This document shows positions 1 to 10,050 of a stretch of 29,258 nucleotides of DNA, one piece after another. The first letter of the stretch is position 1. Each line of letters opens with the position of its first letter. Below the pieces are notes generated by a model, which ran no database searches, was not told where the DNA came from, and saw only the letters and a list, made by a program, of their open reading frames with translations. The stretch is from positions 775,645 to 804,902 of the forward strand of contig NW_023365714.1 of assembly GCF_000003815.2 (NCBI RefSeq). The letters are read 5' to 3'. The position numbers and the translations under genes are program-made. Origin of the DNA: Branchiostoma floridae (taxonomy: Eukaryota > Chordata > Leptocardii > Amphioxiformes > Branchiostomatidae).

Positions 1-796
1 GCTTCAGCAGAAAACAAGGTCAAGCTAAAACAGATTTAGCTTCTAAATTCTACTTTCATTATAAGCTATTACTAGTTTATCAAGTATCCAAAAGGGATTA
101 GTCAAAGTGTGAAGTGCAATTTATTTTCTCTTATTTTGAATAATTTATAAATTGCGTAATACGTCAAAGTATGACTCAAATTTGTAAACAGAAAGGAATA
201 GAACTTACAGTTAACAAATAACTCAGGGTTCCTTCTTCACAAGAAGACACAATACTTTTCTAAATAACAAATTATAAGAAATCTACAAACATCAAGGCTT
301 AAGCATAGAACAAGGCTATTCTACAACAGGTAACTATAGGTTAGCTAGTAAGAAACATCTTTTAACTTCTAACTCTAACTTCAAAAGTTTTACTTTAAAC
401 TGACTCATACTACTATGTCTACATGGATTAGTCTAAAGTAGAAGTGCAATAACTAGCATAAACCGATTGTTAGATGGACTTATAAAATTCTATTGATGAC
501 TTATACAAACTTGTGATAACTTCACAAGGCCTTCCTTAGCTTACTCTACATGAAGGGTTACAATATTTTAGAAATCGGTAAATGGGGGAATAATTGTCCC
601 CGGAGAGTCAGTCTGTTGGAAGATTAATATATATACAATGTATTTTCCTCTCCACCTGGCCAGTCAAACACTACAGTTACTTATCTGATCGATGACAGTC
701 TTTCTTGCATATCTCATACCGACAAGGTCTCTCACCTGTGTGAGTATACATGTGAGTGTTCTTAAAGTTATCTGATCGCTGACAGTCTTGCATATC
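1..796. other. AT-rich region downstream of the zinc-finger gene
   Basis: No gene is recognisable here. The stretch lies 3' of the minus-strand zinc-finger gene and may include its 3' UTR; a minus-strand AATAAA occurs near 120-125 but its use is unproven. Two diverged segments share words in the same order: GGATTAGTC near 94 and 424, AAGTGCAAT near 112 and 442, and ACAATA near 249 and 560. This fits an old tandem duplication of about 320 bp. Remains of extra zinc fingers occupy roughly 675-796. Confidence 0.5.
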
Positions 797-799
797 TCA
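676..799 (-). pseudogene. Decayed fingers 13-14 beyond the zinc-finger stop codon
   Basis: Reading on in the same frame past the TGA (797-799) gives DMQDCQRSDNFKNTHMYTHT, then GERPC, then EICKKDCHRSDK and a TAA. These are recognisable finger remnants with an HTGE linker. Compared with the second remnant, the first has lost 2 bp near GTGTGAG and about 4 bp after TGCAAG. The sum is 6, so the frame is kept but the local Cys codon becomes a stop. The array was once longer. Confidence 0.7.
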
Positions 800-1978
800 C
801 ACTGGTTTCTCCCCTGTGTGAGTCCGCATGTGTTTGTTCAGATTACCCAGCTCACTGAACTGTCTGCCACATATCTTACACCTGTAGGGTTTCTCTCCTG
901 TGTGAGTTCGCATGTGAGACTTCAGAATGTTCAGCAGACTGAACTGTTTGCTGCACTCCTTACACTTGTAGGGTTTCTCACCTGTGTGAGTCCGCATGTG
1001 TTTCTTTAGATGATTCGGATGATAGAACCGCTTGCTGCACTCCTCACACCTATGGGGTTTCTCCCCTGTGTGAGTCTGCATATGGCTCTTCAGATTACCC
1101 CGCTCTCTGAACTGGCTGCCGCATACCTCACACATGTAGGGTTTTTCTCCTGTGTGAGTCCGCATGTGTATCTCAAGACTAACCAGATGACTGAACTGCT
1201 TGCTACACTCCTTACATTTGTAGGGTTTCTCCCCAGTGTGAGTCCGCATGTGAGTCTTCAGATTACTCAGCTGACTGAACTGTCTGCTGCATACCTCGCA
1301 CAAGTAGGGTTTCTCCCCTGTGTGAGTTTGCATGTGTTTCTCAAGACTCTCCAGATGACGGAACTGCCTGCTGCACTCCTCACACCTGTAGGGTTTCTCT
1401 CCCGTGTGAGTTAGCATGTGTCTCTTTAGCTGACCCCGCTGACTAAACTGCTTGCTGCACTCCTCACACCTGTAGGGTTTCTCACCTGTATGAGTCCGCA
1501 TGTGTGTCTTCAGGGCACTCAGGGCACCAAACCACTTGCTGCACTCCTCACACTGGTATTTGTAGGATTTCTCCCCTGTGTGAATATGCATATGTCTCTT
1601 CAGATCACCCAGCTGACTGAACTGCCTGCTGCACTCCTCACACCTGTAAGGTTTCTCACCTGTGTGAGTCCGCAAGTGAGTCTTCAAGGTACATAGCTGA
1701 CTGAACTGCTTGCTACACTCCTCACACCTGTAGGGTTTCTCCCCTGTGTGAGTCCGCATGTGTCCCCTAAGATGACCCAGTCGACTGAACTGTTTGCCGC
1801 ACTCCTCACACTGATGTTGTTTCTCCCTTGTTTTGTTTCCAGTTTGTTGACCAACAGACACCCCGTGTGTCTTTTCACTGGTATCAGATAGCATCTGCCT
1901 GGCCATGCTGTTAGTCTCGGCGCTAGTGTACTGTTGATCGTCTCCTCCTCCTAGACTGAAGTCTGATCTGATATCCAT
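797..1978 (-). CDS. C2H2 zinc-finger protein with 12 tandem fingers
   Basis: This 393-residue protein is a probable nuclear DNA-binding protein. About 55 N-terminal residues, polar and without a recognised KRAB, SCAN or BTB domain, precede twelve C-X2-C-X12-H-X3-H fingers joined mostly by TGEKPY linkers. Between fingers 3 and 4 the linker is two residues longer (TGEKSYKY). The scaffold is nearly identical from finger to finger, while the base-contacting helix positions -1, 3 and 6 vary: RHG, QTT, QDR, AAT, QQR, HSK, QNT, HSI, ENS, HHK, LIS, ENK. This is the usual pattern of recently amplified poly-finger genes. The ATG at 1978 sits 13 nt inside an exon whose predicted acceptor (pyrimidine-rich tract, then CAG) ends at 1992, so a 5' UTR exon should lie further up the minus strand. 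The protein ends abruptly at a TGA inside a decayed 13th finger. Target sites cannot be stated from sequence alone. Confidence 0.9.
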   Translation of the reverse strand: MDIRSDFSLGGGDDQQYTSAETNSMARQMLSDTSEKTHGVSVGQQTGNKTREKQHQCEECGKQFSRLGHLRGHMRTHTGEKPYRCEECSKQFSQLCTLKTHLRTHTGEKPYRCEECSRQFSQLGDLKRHMHIHTGEKSYKYQCEECSKWFGALSALKTHMRTHTGEKPYRCEECSKQFSQRGQLKRHMLTHTGEKPYRCEECSRQFRHLESLEKHMQTHTGEKPYLCEVCSRQFSQLSNLKTHMRTHTGEKPYKCKECSKQFSHLVSLEIHMRTHTGEKPYMCEVCGSQFRERGNLKSHMQTHTGEKPHRCEECSKRFYHPNHLKKHMRTHTGEKPYKCKECSKQFSLLNILKSHMRTHTGEKPYRCKICGRQFSELGNLNKHMRTHTGEKPV

Positions 1979-2270
1979 GGTGGTTTGATGGCTGGGGGAA
2001 GAAAAGAGAAACCGTAAAGTCAGAACAAGGCGTTCTCTGAAAAACTGTGCACAAAAGGAAAGTAAACATTTTGGTTAAGTTTCTATGAAATAATCCTAGT
2101 ATCTACCAGACTGGTCTTTCCGATAGACTCAGGGATAGACAGCAGAAGACTAAAATCACATGGTAACATTTGTCGCTATTTGGCCAAATTCTTTTTAAGC
2201 TTTTTTCGTCTGCTTGGAGACTAAAAGAGTCCTACATACCGCCACAATTCAGAACATGTTCTACCACAAG

Positions 2271-2318
2271 GCTCCTTGGTTTTACCAAGTTGATGAAAGC
2301 TCCTTGGTTTTACCAAGT
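2271..2318. repeat. Two direct copies of a 20-bp hairpin-forming unit
   Basis: The unit GCTCCTTGGTTTTACCAAGT occurs exactly at 2271-2290 and 2299-2318. Within each copy CTTGG and CCAAG pair around a five-base loop, so two identical small hairpins lie 28 bp apart. Function unknown. Confidence 0.7.
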
Positions 2319-2670
2319 ACGAGAGCTACTACCAGCATTTAGGGTACACTTTTGAGTTTGATCAAATTGTCATTAGATAGGAATGTTGCGACTTTGATCA
2401 AAAATAGACTACTAAATATCAAAATGGCTAGTTTAATGCACATGTTTTCTTTGCAAAGAGAAAATTATTTTTATGCTAATACATTTGCACCATGATTGAT
2501 TGGATAAGTACACAGTACTGTAGAACCGGCTTTGAATATTGCGACTGTTCTTTGCATAACACAAGAAGGTTATACATTATAGACAAAAGATTTGCATATT
2601 GCAAGATCAAAGAGTAGCCGGGAAAAGACGCGCTGTTTGTCAAAATATAACGTCCTTGGTCAAAGCTTAC

Positions 2671-2693
2671 ATTTATTTATTTATTTATTTATT
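2671..2693. repeat. ATTT microsatellite
   Basis: About five ATTT repeats are followed by ATTCATCTCAAAACATG. Read on the minus strand this is a short 3'-tail-like AAAT run after unique sequence, as at the 3' ends of some non-LTR elements. No element body was identified. Confidence 0.6.
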
Positions 2694-3027
2694 CATCTCA
2701 AAACATGTGGGTAGACCCTTCAACTTGTTTAAAATATAATTGTCAAATAAAGATGGGGAATCAATGTACCTTGTAAGATCTAAAAAAATTTTATCATGTT
2801 TTTGAAGTTACGTTTTCTGATGACAAAGTTGAACCAGCTATACGTTATATAGCTAGCCTCATGTTATGTAACGTTAGCAGTCTCCGAACAGGCCTTTTTT
2901 TCTGTTGGGGGTGGGGGGACAGATCGCGATTTTCAACGTTGGCTACTAGAACGTTCTATTTTGCCGGGAAAGGGAGTTTGCCGAGGAGGGGAGTTTGCCG
3001 TACGAAATAAGCACATGGGTATATCAG

Positions 3028-3889
3028 NNNNNNNNNNNNNNNNNNNNNNNNNNNNNNNNNNNNNNNNNNNNNNNNNNNNNNNNNNNNNNNNNNNNNNNNN
3101 NNNNNNNNNNNNNNNNNNNNNNNNNNNNNNNNNNNNNNNNNNNNNNNNNNNNNNNNNNNNNNNNNNNNNNNNNNNNNNNNNNNNNNNNNNNNNNNNNNNN
3201 NNNNNNNNNNNNNNNNNNNNNNNNNNNNNNNNNNNNNNNNNNNNNNNNNNNNNNNNNNNNNNNNNNNNNNNNNNNNNNNNNNNNNNNNNNNNNNNNNNNN
3301 NNNNNNNNNNNNNNNNNNNNNNNNNNNNNNNNNNNNNNNNNNNNNNNNNNNNNNNNNNNNNNNNNNNNNNNNNNNNNNNNNNNNNNNNNNNNNNNNNNNN
3401 NNNNNNNNNNNNNNNNNNNNNNNNNNNNNNNNNNNNNNNNNNNNNNNNNNNNNNNNNNNNNNNNNNNNNNNNNNNNNNNNNNNNNNNNNNNNNNNNNNNN
3501 NNNNNNNNNNNNNNNNNNNNNNNNNNNNNNNNNNNNNNNNNNNNNNNNNNNNNNNNNNNNNNNNNNNNNNNNNNNNNNNNNNNNNNNNNNNNNNNNNNNN
3601 NNNNNNNNNNNNNNNNNNNNNNNNNNNNNNNNNNNNNNNNNNNNNNNNNNNNNNNNNNNNNNNNNNNNNNNNNNNNNNNNNNNNNNNNNNNNNNNNNNNN
3701 NNNNNNNNNNNNNNNNNNNNNNNNNNNNNNNNNNNNNNNNNNNNNNNNNNNNNNNNNNNNNNNNNNNNNNNNNNNNNNNNNNNNNNNNNNNNNNNNNNNN
3801 NNNNNNNNNNNNNNNNNNNNNNNNNNNNNNNNNNNNNNNNNNNNNNNNNNNNNNNNNNNNNNNNNNNNNNNNNNNNNNNNNNNNNNNNN
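3028..3889. other. Assembly gap (862 N)
   Basis: This is a run of N. Reading frames that cross it are artefacts. Confidence 1.
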
Positions 3890-4430
3890 ATAATCAAGCC
3901 AAGCCCATCATCTATCTATTTTAGAACATGGCCACTACCCCGAAGATATTATTTTATTCATCTAGATAAATAAAAGATATTAAAATCAGGATATCACACA
4001 ATATTTAAACAAAATGACGTGATATAGCATCCTGTACCTCTCAGCAAACAAATAAACAATAGATCTCTTCTTGCCTTTACCACATGGTGTGGTTTATGGC
4101 ACCTGGCACCAGATTTCTGTGTGGTCGTCTAGGTCTAGCAACATTTCCCCCATAAAATGTTTCTGCTTGTTGAGTCCAGCAGTTTGCTCCCGAGTCTCAC
4201 ATGGGAGGGACACTGTGAGGGAGCGCGGTGTGTTTAGTGCCATGGATTTAAACTTCGACTTAGCATTTGACTATTTGTTGAACCTGATGAGGGTCAACTT
4301 TGAGGACCAGTTTCTCTAGCATGTTGGAATGGACCTTGAGGATTTCTCTATGCTTTTGAACTGTGACATTGACCTGGGATTTCTTATCACAAACTGTGAG
4401 TTTTTCTCGAGGATCTGTTTTGATTTGTTA
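3890..4430. other. Unassigned region after the gap
   Basis: No recognised gene. A small plus-strand frame ends at 4319 (MDLNFDLAFDYLLNL and onward), and in-frame sequence after its stop again begins MDLEDF. This could be a decayed internal repeat of a coding segment, but nothing supports a product. Confidence 0.35.
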
Positions 4431-4801
4431 TTTTGGTTTGTTATTCTCTGTACCAAGGTTTTTTTAACCTCCTTGTCTGTACTGTTTCCAGTAGTCAAGT
4501 TCTGAAGGGGTGCCACTGTTTTTCACTTTTTGTTATTATTTTTGTTTTGGTTAGCTTTATGGGACCCATGCTATTTTCTGAAGTGTTTTCCTGTAGAGAG
4601 AACCAAACTGTTTAGTTTAGTTTACTTTGGCGGCACCATGCTTGTCATTTTCTTGTGGCTCTGTTTTTCAGTAGAAAACATTGTACTGAGTTTGTTATTT
4701 CTGAAGATCTTGTTCTTTGTTTGTTACAGTTATAGAGAGCAGTAACCTTGTTATTTTCTGAAGATCTGGTTCTTTGTTACAGCTATGGAAAGCATTAAAC
4801 T
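4431..4801. repeat. Degenerate T-rich tandem repeats
   Basis: Related units recur, built around a TTTCTGAAG word, a T-rich stretch ending in ACAG or CAGTAG, and a closing AACC or AAAC. The two clearest copies are adjacent, about 4690-4747 and 4748-4801. The earlier copies are more diverged. Several units end in strings resembling 3' splice sites, but no exon follows them. Confidence 0.5.
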
Positions 4802-4888
4802 TTTGTTAACTTTTATGACATTGAGTCTTTGTGTCTTAATCCTCTCTAATCCCCTAGGCAATTAGCACAGTGTGTGAGCCGACCAGTG

Positions 4889-5007
4889 GTGCAGAAAAAG
4901 TGTTGGATTATCCAAAAAGTGTGGTACTATCCAAAAAGTGTGGTTTTATCTTATGCAAATTTTACATAATCCCACACTTTTTGGATAGTACAACACTTTT
5001 TCTGCAC
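4889..5007. repeat. Nested inverted repeat (foldback or MITE-like)
   Basis: Outer arms of 16 bp (4889-4904 and 4992-5007) and inner arms of 20 bp (4924-4943 and 4972-4991) are perfectly complementary. On the right the arms abut. On the left they are separated by 19 bp that nearly duplicates the inner arm (ATCCAAAAAGTGTG again). The loop is about 28 nt. It could fold as a long hairpin with one bulge. No target duplication was resolved. Confidence 0.85.
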
Positions 5008-5705
5008 TATGTGGATATAATCACAGTAATTGAAGGGCTCCCATTGGCTGAGGGGTAGTGGCCATGTTCTAACTATAGTATAGACTCTACTTGTCTTCTT
5101 CTTCTTCTTTGAATACTTTCTACAATTAGACCAGCGATCCACGGAGCCTGGTAGAGGCTGAAATCATACCCATTCTGGTTGGCCAAAAAAAAACACTTTT
5201 GGTCTTCGGGCGAAACGCTACGTCAAAGATAAGTAAAAAAAATCCAGCTGCAGAAATACGGACATGCCAAGGTCCAGCATTAAGAAGGAGGTTGAAAAAA
5301 TCATTTCAACCTCCTTGGGTGCAGAAACATCTGTAACGTTTATAGATCTTTATACTCACCGAAACGTAAACGCAAACCAAGAGACTGCCTCAAGGACAAC
5401 AGATCACACACTCAACCAGTCCTCGGAGTCGGGAATGACGGAGTGATTCACAGCGGGCAAGTCTTTTAAGCCGCGTCTGAGAGGTGATAAAAGAAAGCCG
5501 GTTCAGGATTTAATACACCTCAAAGAGAACAAAAAACAATGCTTGGTAACGTTAAACTAATTTGCATAGAGTTCGCAAGACGCTGAATACAATAAGACTG
5601 ATGTGTTGTCATTAAAATGCAAATTGTAAGCCATAAAAATGAGAGTGCCACCGGAGGCAACACTTTCCTTTGAATTGATGTGACACAAACTTGTTGTTTC
5701 TTGCT
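5008..5705. other. Intergenic stretch with one strong hairpin
   Basis: No recognised gene. Only short, unsupported frames are present, including a 60-codon one at 5264-5446 whose start overlaps the hairpin at 5285-5316. Confidence 0.4.
5285..5316. repeat. Perfect 13-bp hairpin
   Basis: AAGGAGGTTGAAA (5285-5297) and TTTCAACCTCCTT (5304-5316) are perfect reverse complements around a six-base loop. There is no trailing T run, so a terminator reading is not favoured. Role unknown. Confidence 0.75.
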
Positions 5706-6660
5706 TTAACCCTATTCAGACCGGGCTTTTTTGGTCATCCCTGGACCGGGGGGGGGCTTTTGAGGCCCTCCACTTCTAAGTCCTATAACTCTAAAACGAC
5801 GTGCCGTAGGGCAACCAAATTTTCAGGACATGATTTCGACATAATATCTGACAAGTATGTGACGTTTGACGTTACGTTGACGTAAGATGACGTAATTATG
5901 ACGTCATCAATTTGATTACATTGGCCAAACCCATGAAAAATGGGTATTCTCAGAAAACTTCAAGTTATGCTACAAAAATGTAACAACAAGAGCAGATAAC
6001 AGAATAATAATGTTTATTACGACTTGCGTTGCCAATATCAACATCAATGACGTCAATATGACGTCATAAAATGACGTCATGCACATCTAAGATACGAGTT
6101 GGGCTCCGCCATATTATATCCACCACCTTGAATTTTTAAAAATACTTTTTTTGCAACAAATAATCACAAAGGGCAATGGAAATAGACTAAATTCATTCAT
6201 TTAGATGGTTTTTGATTAAAAAATACCAGGTAGTTGCAAATTTTAAGGGATAATTTGCTTGTTTTTCATGATCTGGCCATTCCGTCCGCCATCTTGGATT
6301 TTGGGCTGATGACGTCATCAAATTAGCATAATTTATGCATATATAATTATGAAAGATATGCTGAATAATATAAGATTTTATTTATGTAACAAAATCACAG
6401 TAATATAGCAAATAAATTTGAAAAATACATTGTTAGAACCAAAAATAGTGATTTTTGGCAAAACTGCCTGTCAACAAACGGTTGCCATGGCAACAAGAAA
6501 AAATGGAAAATTTGACAAACTTCGTAGAATTGTTGCCAACAATATTTTAGGAAAACTCACTAAATTTGGTGGCTCTAGCGTAAGCCGTTCTGGCGTTATA
6601 GGACATCGAAGTTAGCGCGGGCCTCAAAAGCCCCCCCCCCCCCGGTCTGAATAGGGTTAA
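5706..6660. mobile_element. piggyBac-type non-autonomous DNA element (947 bp plus TTAA duplications)
   Basis: Both ends carry the identical 20-bp terminus TTAACCCTATTCAGACCGGG in opposite orientation (5706-5725 and 6641-6660). It begins with TTAA and then CCC, as expected for piggyBac target duplications and ends. Similarity between the ends continues inward through a G run, CTTTTGAGGCCC, GTCCTATAAC and CCAAATTT for roughly 120 bp. The left arm has an extra segment of about 25 bp that repeats the CCGGG junction. No transposase frame is present, so it must depend on an enzyme supplied elsewhere. The interior holds five TGACGTCA palindromes. Superfamily assignment rests on the termini only. Confidence 0.8.
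5899..6317. promoter_or_regulatory. Cluster of five TGACGTCA (CRE/ATF-type) palindromes
   Basis: Perfect TGACGTCA octamers lie at 5899, 6048, 6059, 6072 and 6310, all inside the piggyBac-type element and within about 1 kb upstream of the NKIRAS start codon. TGACGTCA is the consensus CREB/ATF site. Whether these bind factors or affect the gene is inference. Low-complexity drift within the element could also keep the motif. Confidence 0.45.
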
Positions 6661-6926
6661 AAAAGGTGACCATACGGCAATGACATCTACCGACTTTTAT
6701 AAAAACTGCACCAAACTACAAGATATTTACTGCAGACAAACGTAATAATGTTCAGCTTGTACTGTTACCCAATCCACTTTTTTAAATGAAAATCAAAATG
6801 CCATCAAGATGTATAAAGATTTTTGTAAAATATTTTATTTTGTCATCGCTGTTGATTATCTATTTGATGAAATGGATAGTGAAAGAATAGGTCATTTTGT
6901 GCGTGTTGCTGCGGTGCTGAGAGAAA

Positions 6927-9900
6927 ATGGGGAAGACGAGCAAAGTTGTCGTCTGCGGGCAGGTTTTCAGCGGGAAAACCGCGGCTTTGGAGCAGCTGAT
7001 CTACGGAACACACACCGCGGGAACGGTAAGGGGTGGGACGGGAGGTACGGGCGGTGAAAGGCGCTCCAACAAGTACAAGGCTGTTTTTATTTGTGAAAAA
7101 TTGAGAGGATGCTATACATGCTAGCGCGACAGGTGGGGAGGGGGGCGGATCGCCTCTCGTTACAGAAAACGTTATTTGTTATTTGTTTACGTTGAGTAAT
7201 TTTGGGGATGCGAAATTATGTTTGTAAGGGTGACTCCATGTAACGTTTGTCACTTGTAGACCAAAGGCGAATCTGAGAAGACAACAAGTACGCGATATTA
7301 AGTTTGTAAAATCAGCACAAATTCATACAAGGTAGCAGAACACAGTTTTTCGCCTATGGGGATTTACATGGTTAAGGACCCCAAAGTGAGGTGGTTCGAC
7401 GACTCAAAAAATATATCAGGGTGCAAAAGTAATTAACAAGAATTCGATATGTTGGAGTTGAGGGTATAATCTACAACATATGTGAAAACGAGATGAAGTT
7501 TGTCGTCTCGTTTTCCCAGAAAGAACACTTTGAAATGACCCCCAGCGGAGGTCACCATACTGCAGCCGACACACGGAAGTAGCGGGAACCGGATTCGTGC
7601 GCGAAATTCTACCCAGCCAAACAAACATCGTAACCCAACTCATACAGCCTCAAAACTTACGTATCCCTCTACTATTCACCACAGTTTCCGACTCGCTGAC
7701 GTGCACAGAAGAATTTCTATATATGGCTTTTCAAGAACTGCGACGACCTATTTTGTGCCCGATCTACTTATGTCCACGGGGGTCGCCCATAAATACTGTG
7801 TTATGCGACCACAAGAGAGCATATTTTTCACTCTTGAGACTTGAGGTTGTTATAGCCGTTTGATGTCTTCCTTGAAGCACAATGAAATGAGAAGTACCAA
7901 GGGCTTATGTGTAGTGGAACAATAGACGTTAAACAAGGACAACAACAACAACTTCCTAACATTATGGTTTTCCTTTATTTGTAATATTTGTTTTCCTGAC
8001 AGCAACTGTTCCCCACCATCGAGGACATCTACGTGGCAAACATCGAGACGGACCGTGGGGTCAGGGAGAAGATCAGGTTCTATGACACCGCAGGGCTGGT
8101 GAGTTAATGTGTTAATGAGTTAATATTAACTTCCAGAGATAGCCAGTGAGTTAATATCAACTCACTTCACCTTGTGCACCAGTGTAAAACTGGTGAGGTA
8201 ATACTAACTTATAAGTTGTAAGCCTGTATTACATGGTAGAACTGGGGAGTTGATACTAACTAAAGGTAAACAGTTCACATGTCAGGGTATTCACACCCAG
8301 GACCTTTGAGTTCTGGGCTAAACACCCTAGAACCCCGGCCATTTTTTCAAGCGCCAACAGTAATGCAAATCTATTTTGGGTTGTTTTCATTTTTACCACA
8401 TTGCCAGTATCCCCATAACCACTATTTTATGGTTTTCAGAGTCCATCCAATCCAGAGCTGCCCAAGCATTACATCACTCTAGCAGATGTAAGTAACAATG
8501 TGTTTATACAGAAGTAAGTTATGTACATATGCTAGCTGGTATCTGAATGGTGGCTAAGCAAGTTGCCTGATTTAGAGTCAGGTGTTAGCTGGGATAGCTC
8601 AGTCAGTCAAAAGGTTACAATCAGAACTTGACTTTTGCGTTGTAAGCTGGTATTACTAGTAGCTAAAAGAATAAGTGATATTCTATGCTGGTACACTGTA
8701 GTTATCATAAACTCTAACATTCAGTATACAGCATACTGTAACATGGAATATGTTGCACCTTTGCAAATCATCTTATTTCCTTTTTTCCCCCTCAGGGATT
8801 TGTGCTTGTGTACAGTACGACTGACAGAGATTCTTTCAAGAGAATCGACCTACTGAAGAGAGACATTGATGCTGCCAGGGAGAAGAAGGAGGTCAGGGTT
8901 TAACTTAAGCCGGTTAAGGGTCATACTGCATGTGGAAGGAAAACCAGTGGTCTGATTTTTGCTTAGATTTTCTTATCTTAAGAACTAGAGAGCAACAAGT
9001 CATCAAATTTATGAGTACACATGTGTGTTGATGCACATTTATTGAATTCATACACGATGAAAAATTTTTTGTTTACTGTTGTTTCCTAGGTAACAGTGGT
9101 TGCCGTGGGAACCAAGACAGACTTGAAGGACCGTAAGGTTGACCTAAGGGAGGCTCAGAACTGGGCACAGAAGGAGAAAGGTGGGACCACAAACACTGGG
9201 TACTTCAGGGGGGAGGTGGGGGTGGGGAGGAGAGTAGAAAGTTGGAATCTCAAAAAAACATGGCTGCTTTCCTCACCTTGTATCTCACCATGAAGTGTTA
9301 GCCACTTTAGCACTGGGAGTGAGTCTATAGCCATACTATAGGTCAGACTTTGTTGGGGCTTATTATGTTTCTGTCTTTTTCCTATTTTGCATATCAGTTC
9401 TACTTGTACCATTTCTAATGGGTCGCTCCTGTGAAGTACATTTAGAGCTATCTGATATGCAATGAGTAAAACAAATTATCTGCCCTAAAAAGCCCAAATC
9501 ATAACTCTGCAACCCTATTTCCGACATGAGGTCTCTTCCTTTTGTTCCTCCTGCTGACATGGTCTCCTGCCTGTGTTCCAGTGCGGCTGTTTGAGGTGTC
9601 TGTGAGGGACAGGAAGGCCCTGATGGACCCGTTCGTGTTCCTGGCCAGCAAAATGACTCAGCCTCAGAGTACGTCTGTCTTCAGTCGTATTTTCATTTTC
9701 TTTAATTATCTATATAATCATATCACAGATTATTATGTACGCTTGTCTTTTCTTGTTGTTTTCATTTGTCTTATTGATTTGATTGTATTCTATTTACCTT
9801 GTTATAAAGTGACCCTTACTTTAGAAACCAGCCATATTTGGCTGAAGGGACTATCCATCAGTCTGCAACATAGATAAAAAAGACTCCAAGTTGTATGGGT

Positions 9901-10050
9901 CATTGTGTGTGATTAATTGTATTTAATGCAGTATCTGTTATCTTGTTTGTAGGAATGTCTGATTCTCAAAATGTTTTTATCTTTGCAGCCAAATCCAGAT
10001 TCCCAGCTTTGGGGCCAAAGGTCAAACAGACATCCATCAACGACAGCTGA
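6927..10050 (+). CDS. NKIRAS: kappaB-Ras (NF-kappaB inhibitor-interacting Ras-like protein)
   Basis: Seven coding exons in consistent phase give 192 residues, the length of vertebrate NKIRAS: 6927-7025, 8003-8098, 8440-8487, 8796-8891, 9090-9180, 9582-9668, 9989-10050. All introns are GT-AG. The protein starts [11 protein letters not shown], with a P-loop GQVFSGKT (11-18), the family block ETDRGVRE, switch II DTAGL (61-65), GFVLVYST, a guanine-specificity motif TKTD (121-124) and a C-terminal ASKMTQPQ block. There is no CAAX box, as in the family. Known family role: atypical small GTPases that bind IkappaB proteins, slow their degradation and so dampen NF-kappaB, and that also restrain Ral signalling. 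Leu65 replaces the catalytic Gln of Ras, as in the family, while Ala63 is Ras-like where the vertebrate copies, as I recall them, carry Arg. An overlapping upstream ATG frame (6809-7057) precedes the start. The single gene is presumably co-orthologous to vertebrate NKIRAS1 and NKIRAS2. Confidence 0.95.
7026..8002 (+). other. NKIRAS intron 1, with a possible retroelement tail
   Basis: This intron of 977 bp has no recognised gene. Around 7910-7955 there is sequence ending in ACGTTAAACAAGG and then a short CAACAA run. It resembles the 3' end of a SINE or LINE tail, but this rests on style only. Confidence 0.4.

Larger units (their letters stand above)
1992..3027. other. Intergenic or leader-intron stretch, no gene seen
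   Basis: This lies upstream of the zinc-finger coding exon and probably includes its leader intron. It contains twin hairpin repeats (2271-2318), an ATTT microsatellite (2671-2693) and a G-rich run near 2907-2920. Just before the gap, GGGAGTTTGCCG occurs twice (about 2971 and 2989). No coding region with recognisable similarity was seen. Confidence 0.5.

Noticed and set aside
788-1696. Plus-strand reading frames opposite the zinc-finger exon
   Set aside because: They are complements of the finger repeats (for example repeated LPCVSPHV), with no similarity of their own.
2956-3924. Long frames across the first gap
   Set aside because: They consist almost wholly of N; the flanking residues show no family.
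4071-4745. Small plus-strand proteins in the T-rich region
   Set aside because: Low-complexity Phe/Leu/Val sequence from T-rich repeats, with no conserved features.
5264-5446. 60-residue protein MPRSSIKKEVEKIIST and onward
   Set aside because: Its start lies over a perfect hairpin, and no family or splice context supports it.
6809-7057. Separate 82-residue protein overlapping NKIRAS exon 1
   Set aside because: Different frame from the conserved MGKTSK start and no similarity; at most an upstream ATG that could lower translation.
8588-8640. tRNA gene suggested by TAGCTCAGTCAG
   Set aside because: It resembles an A box but there is no B box or paired stem nearby; at most a fragment.
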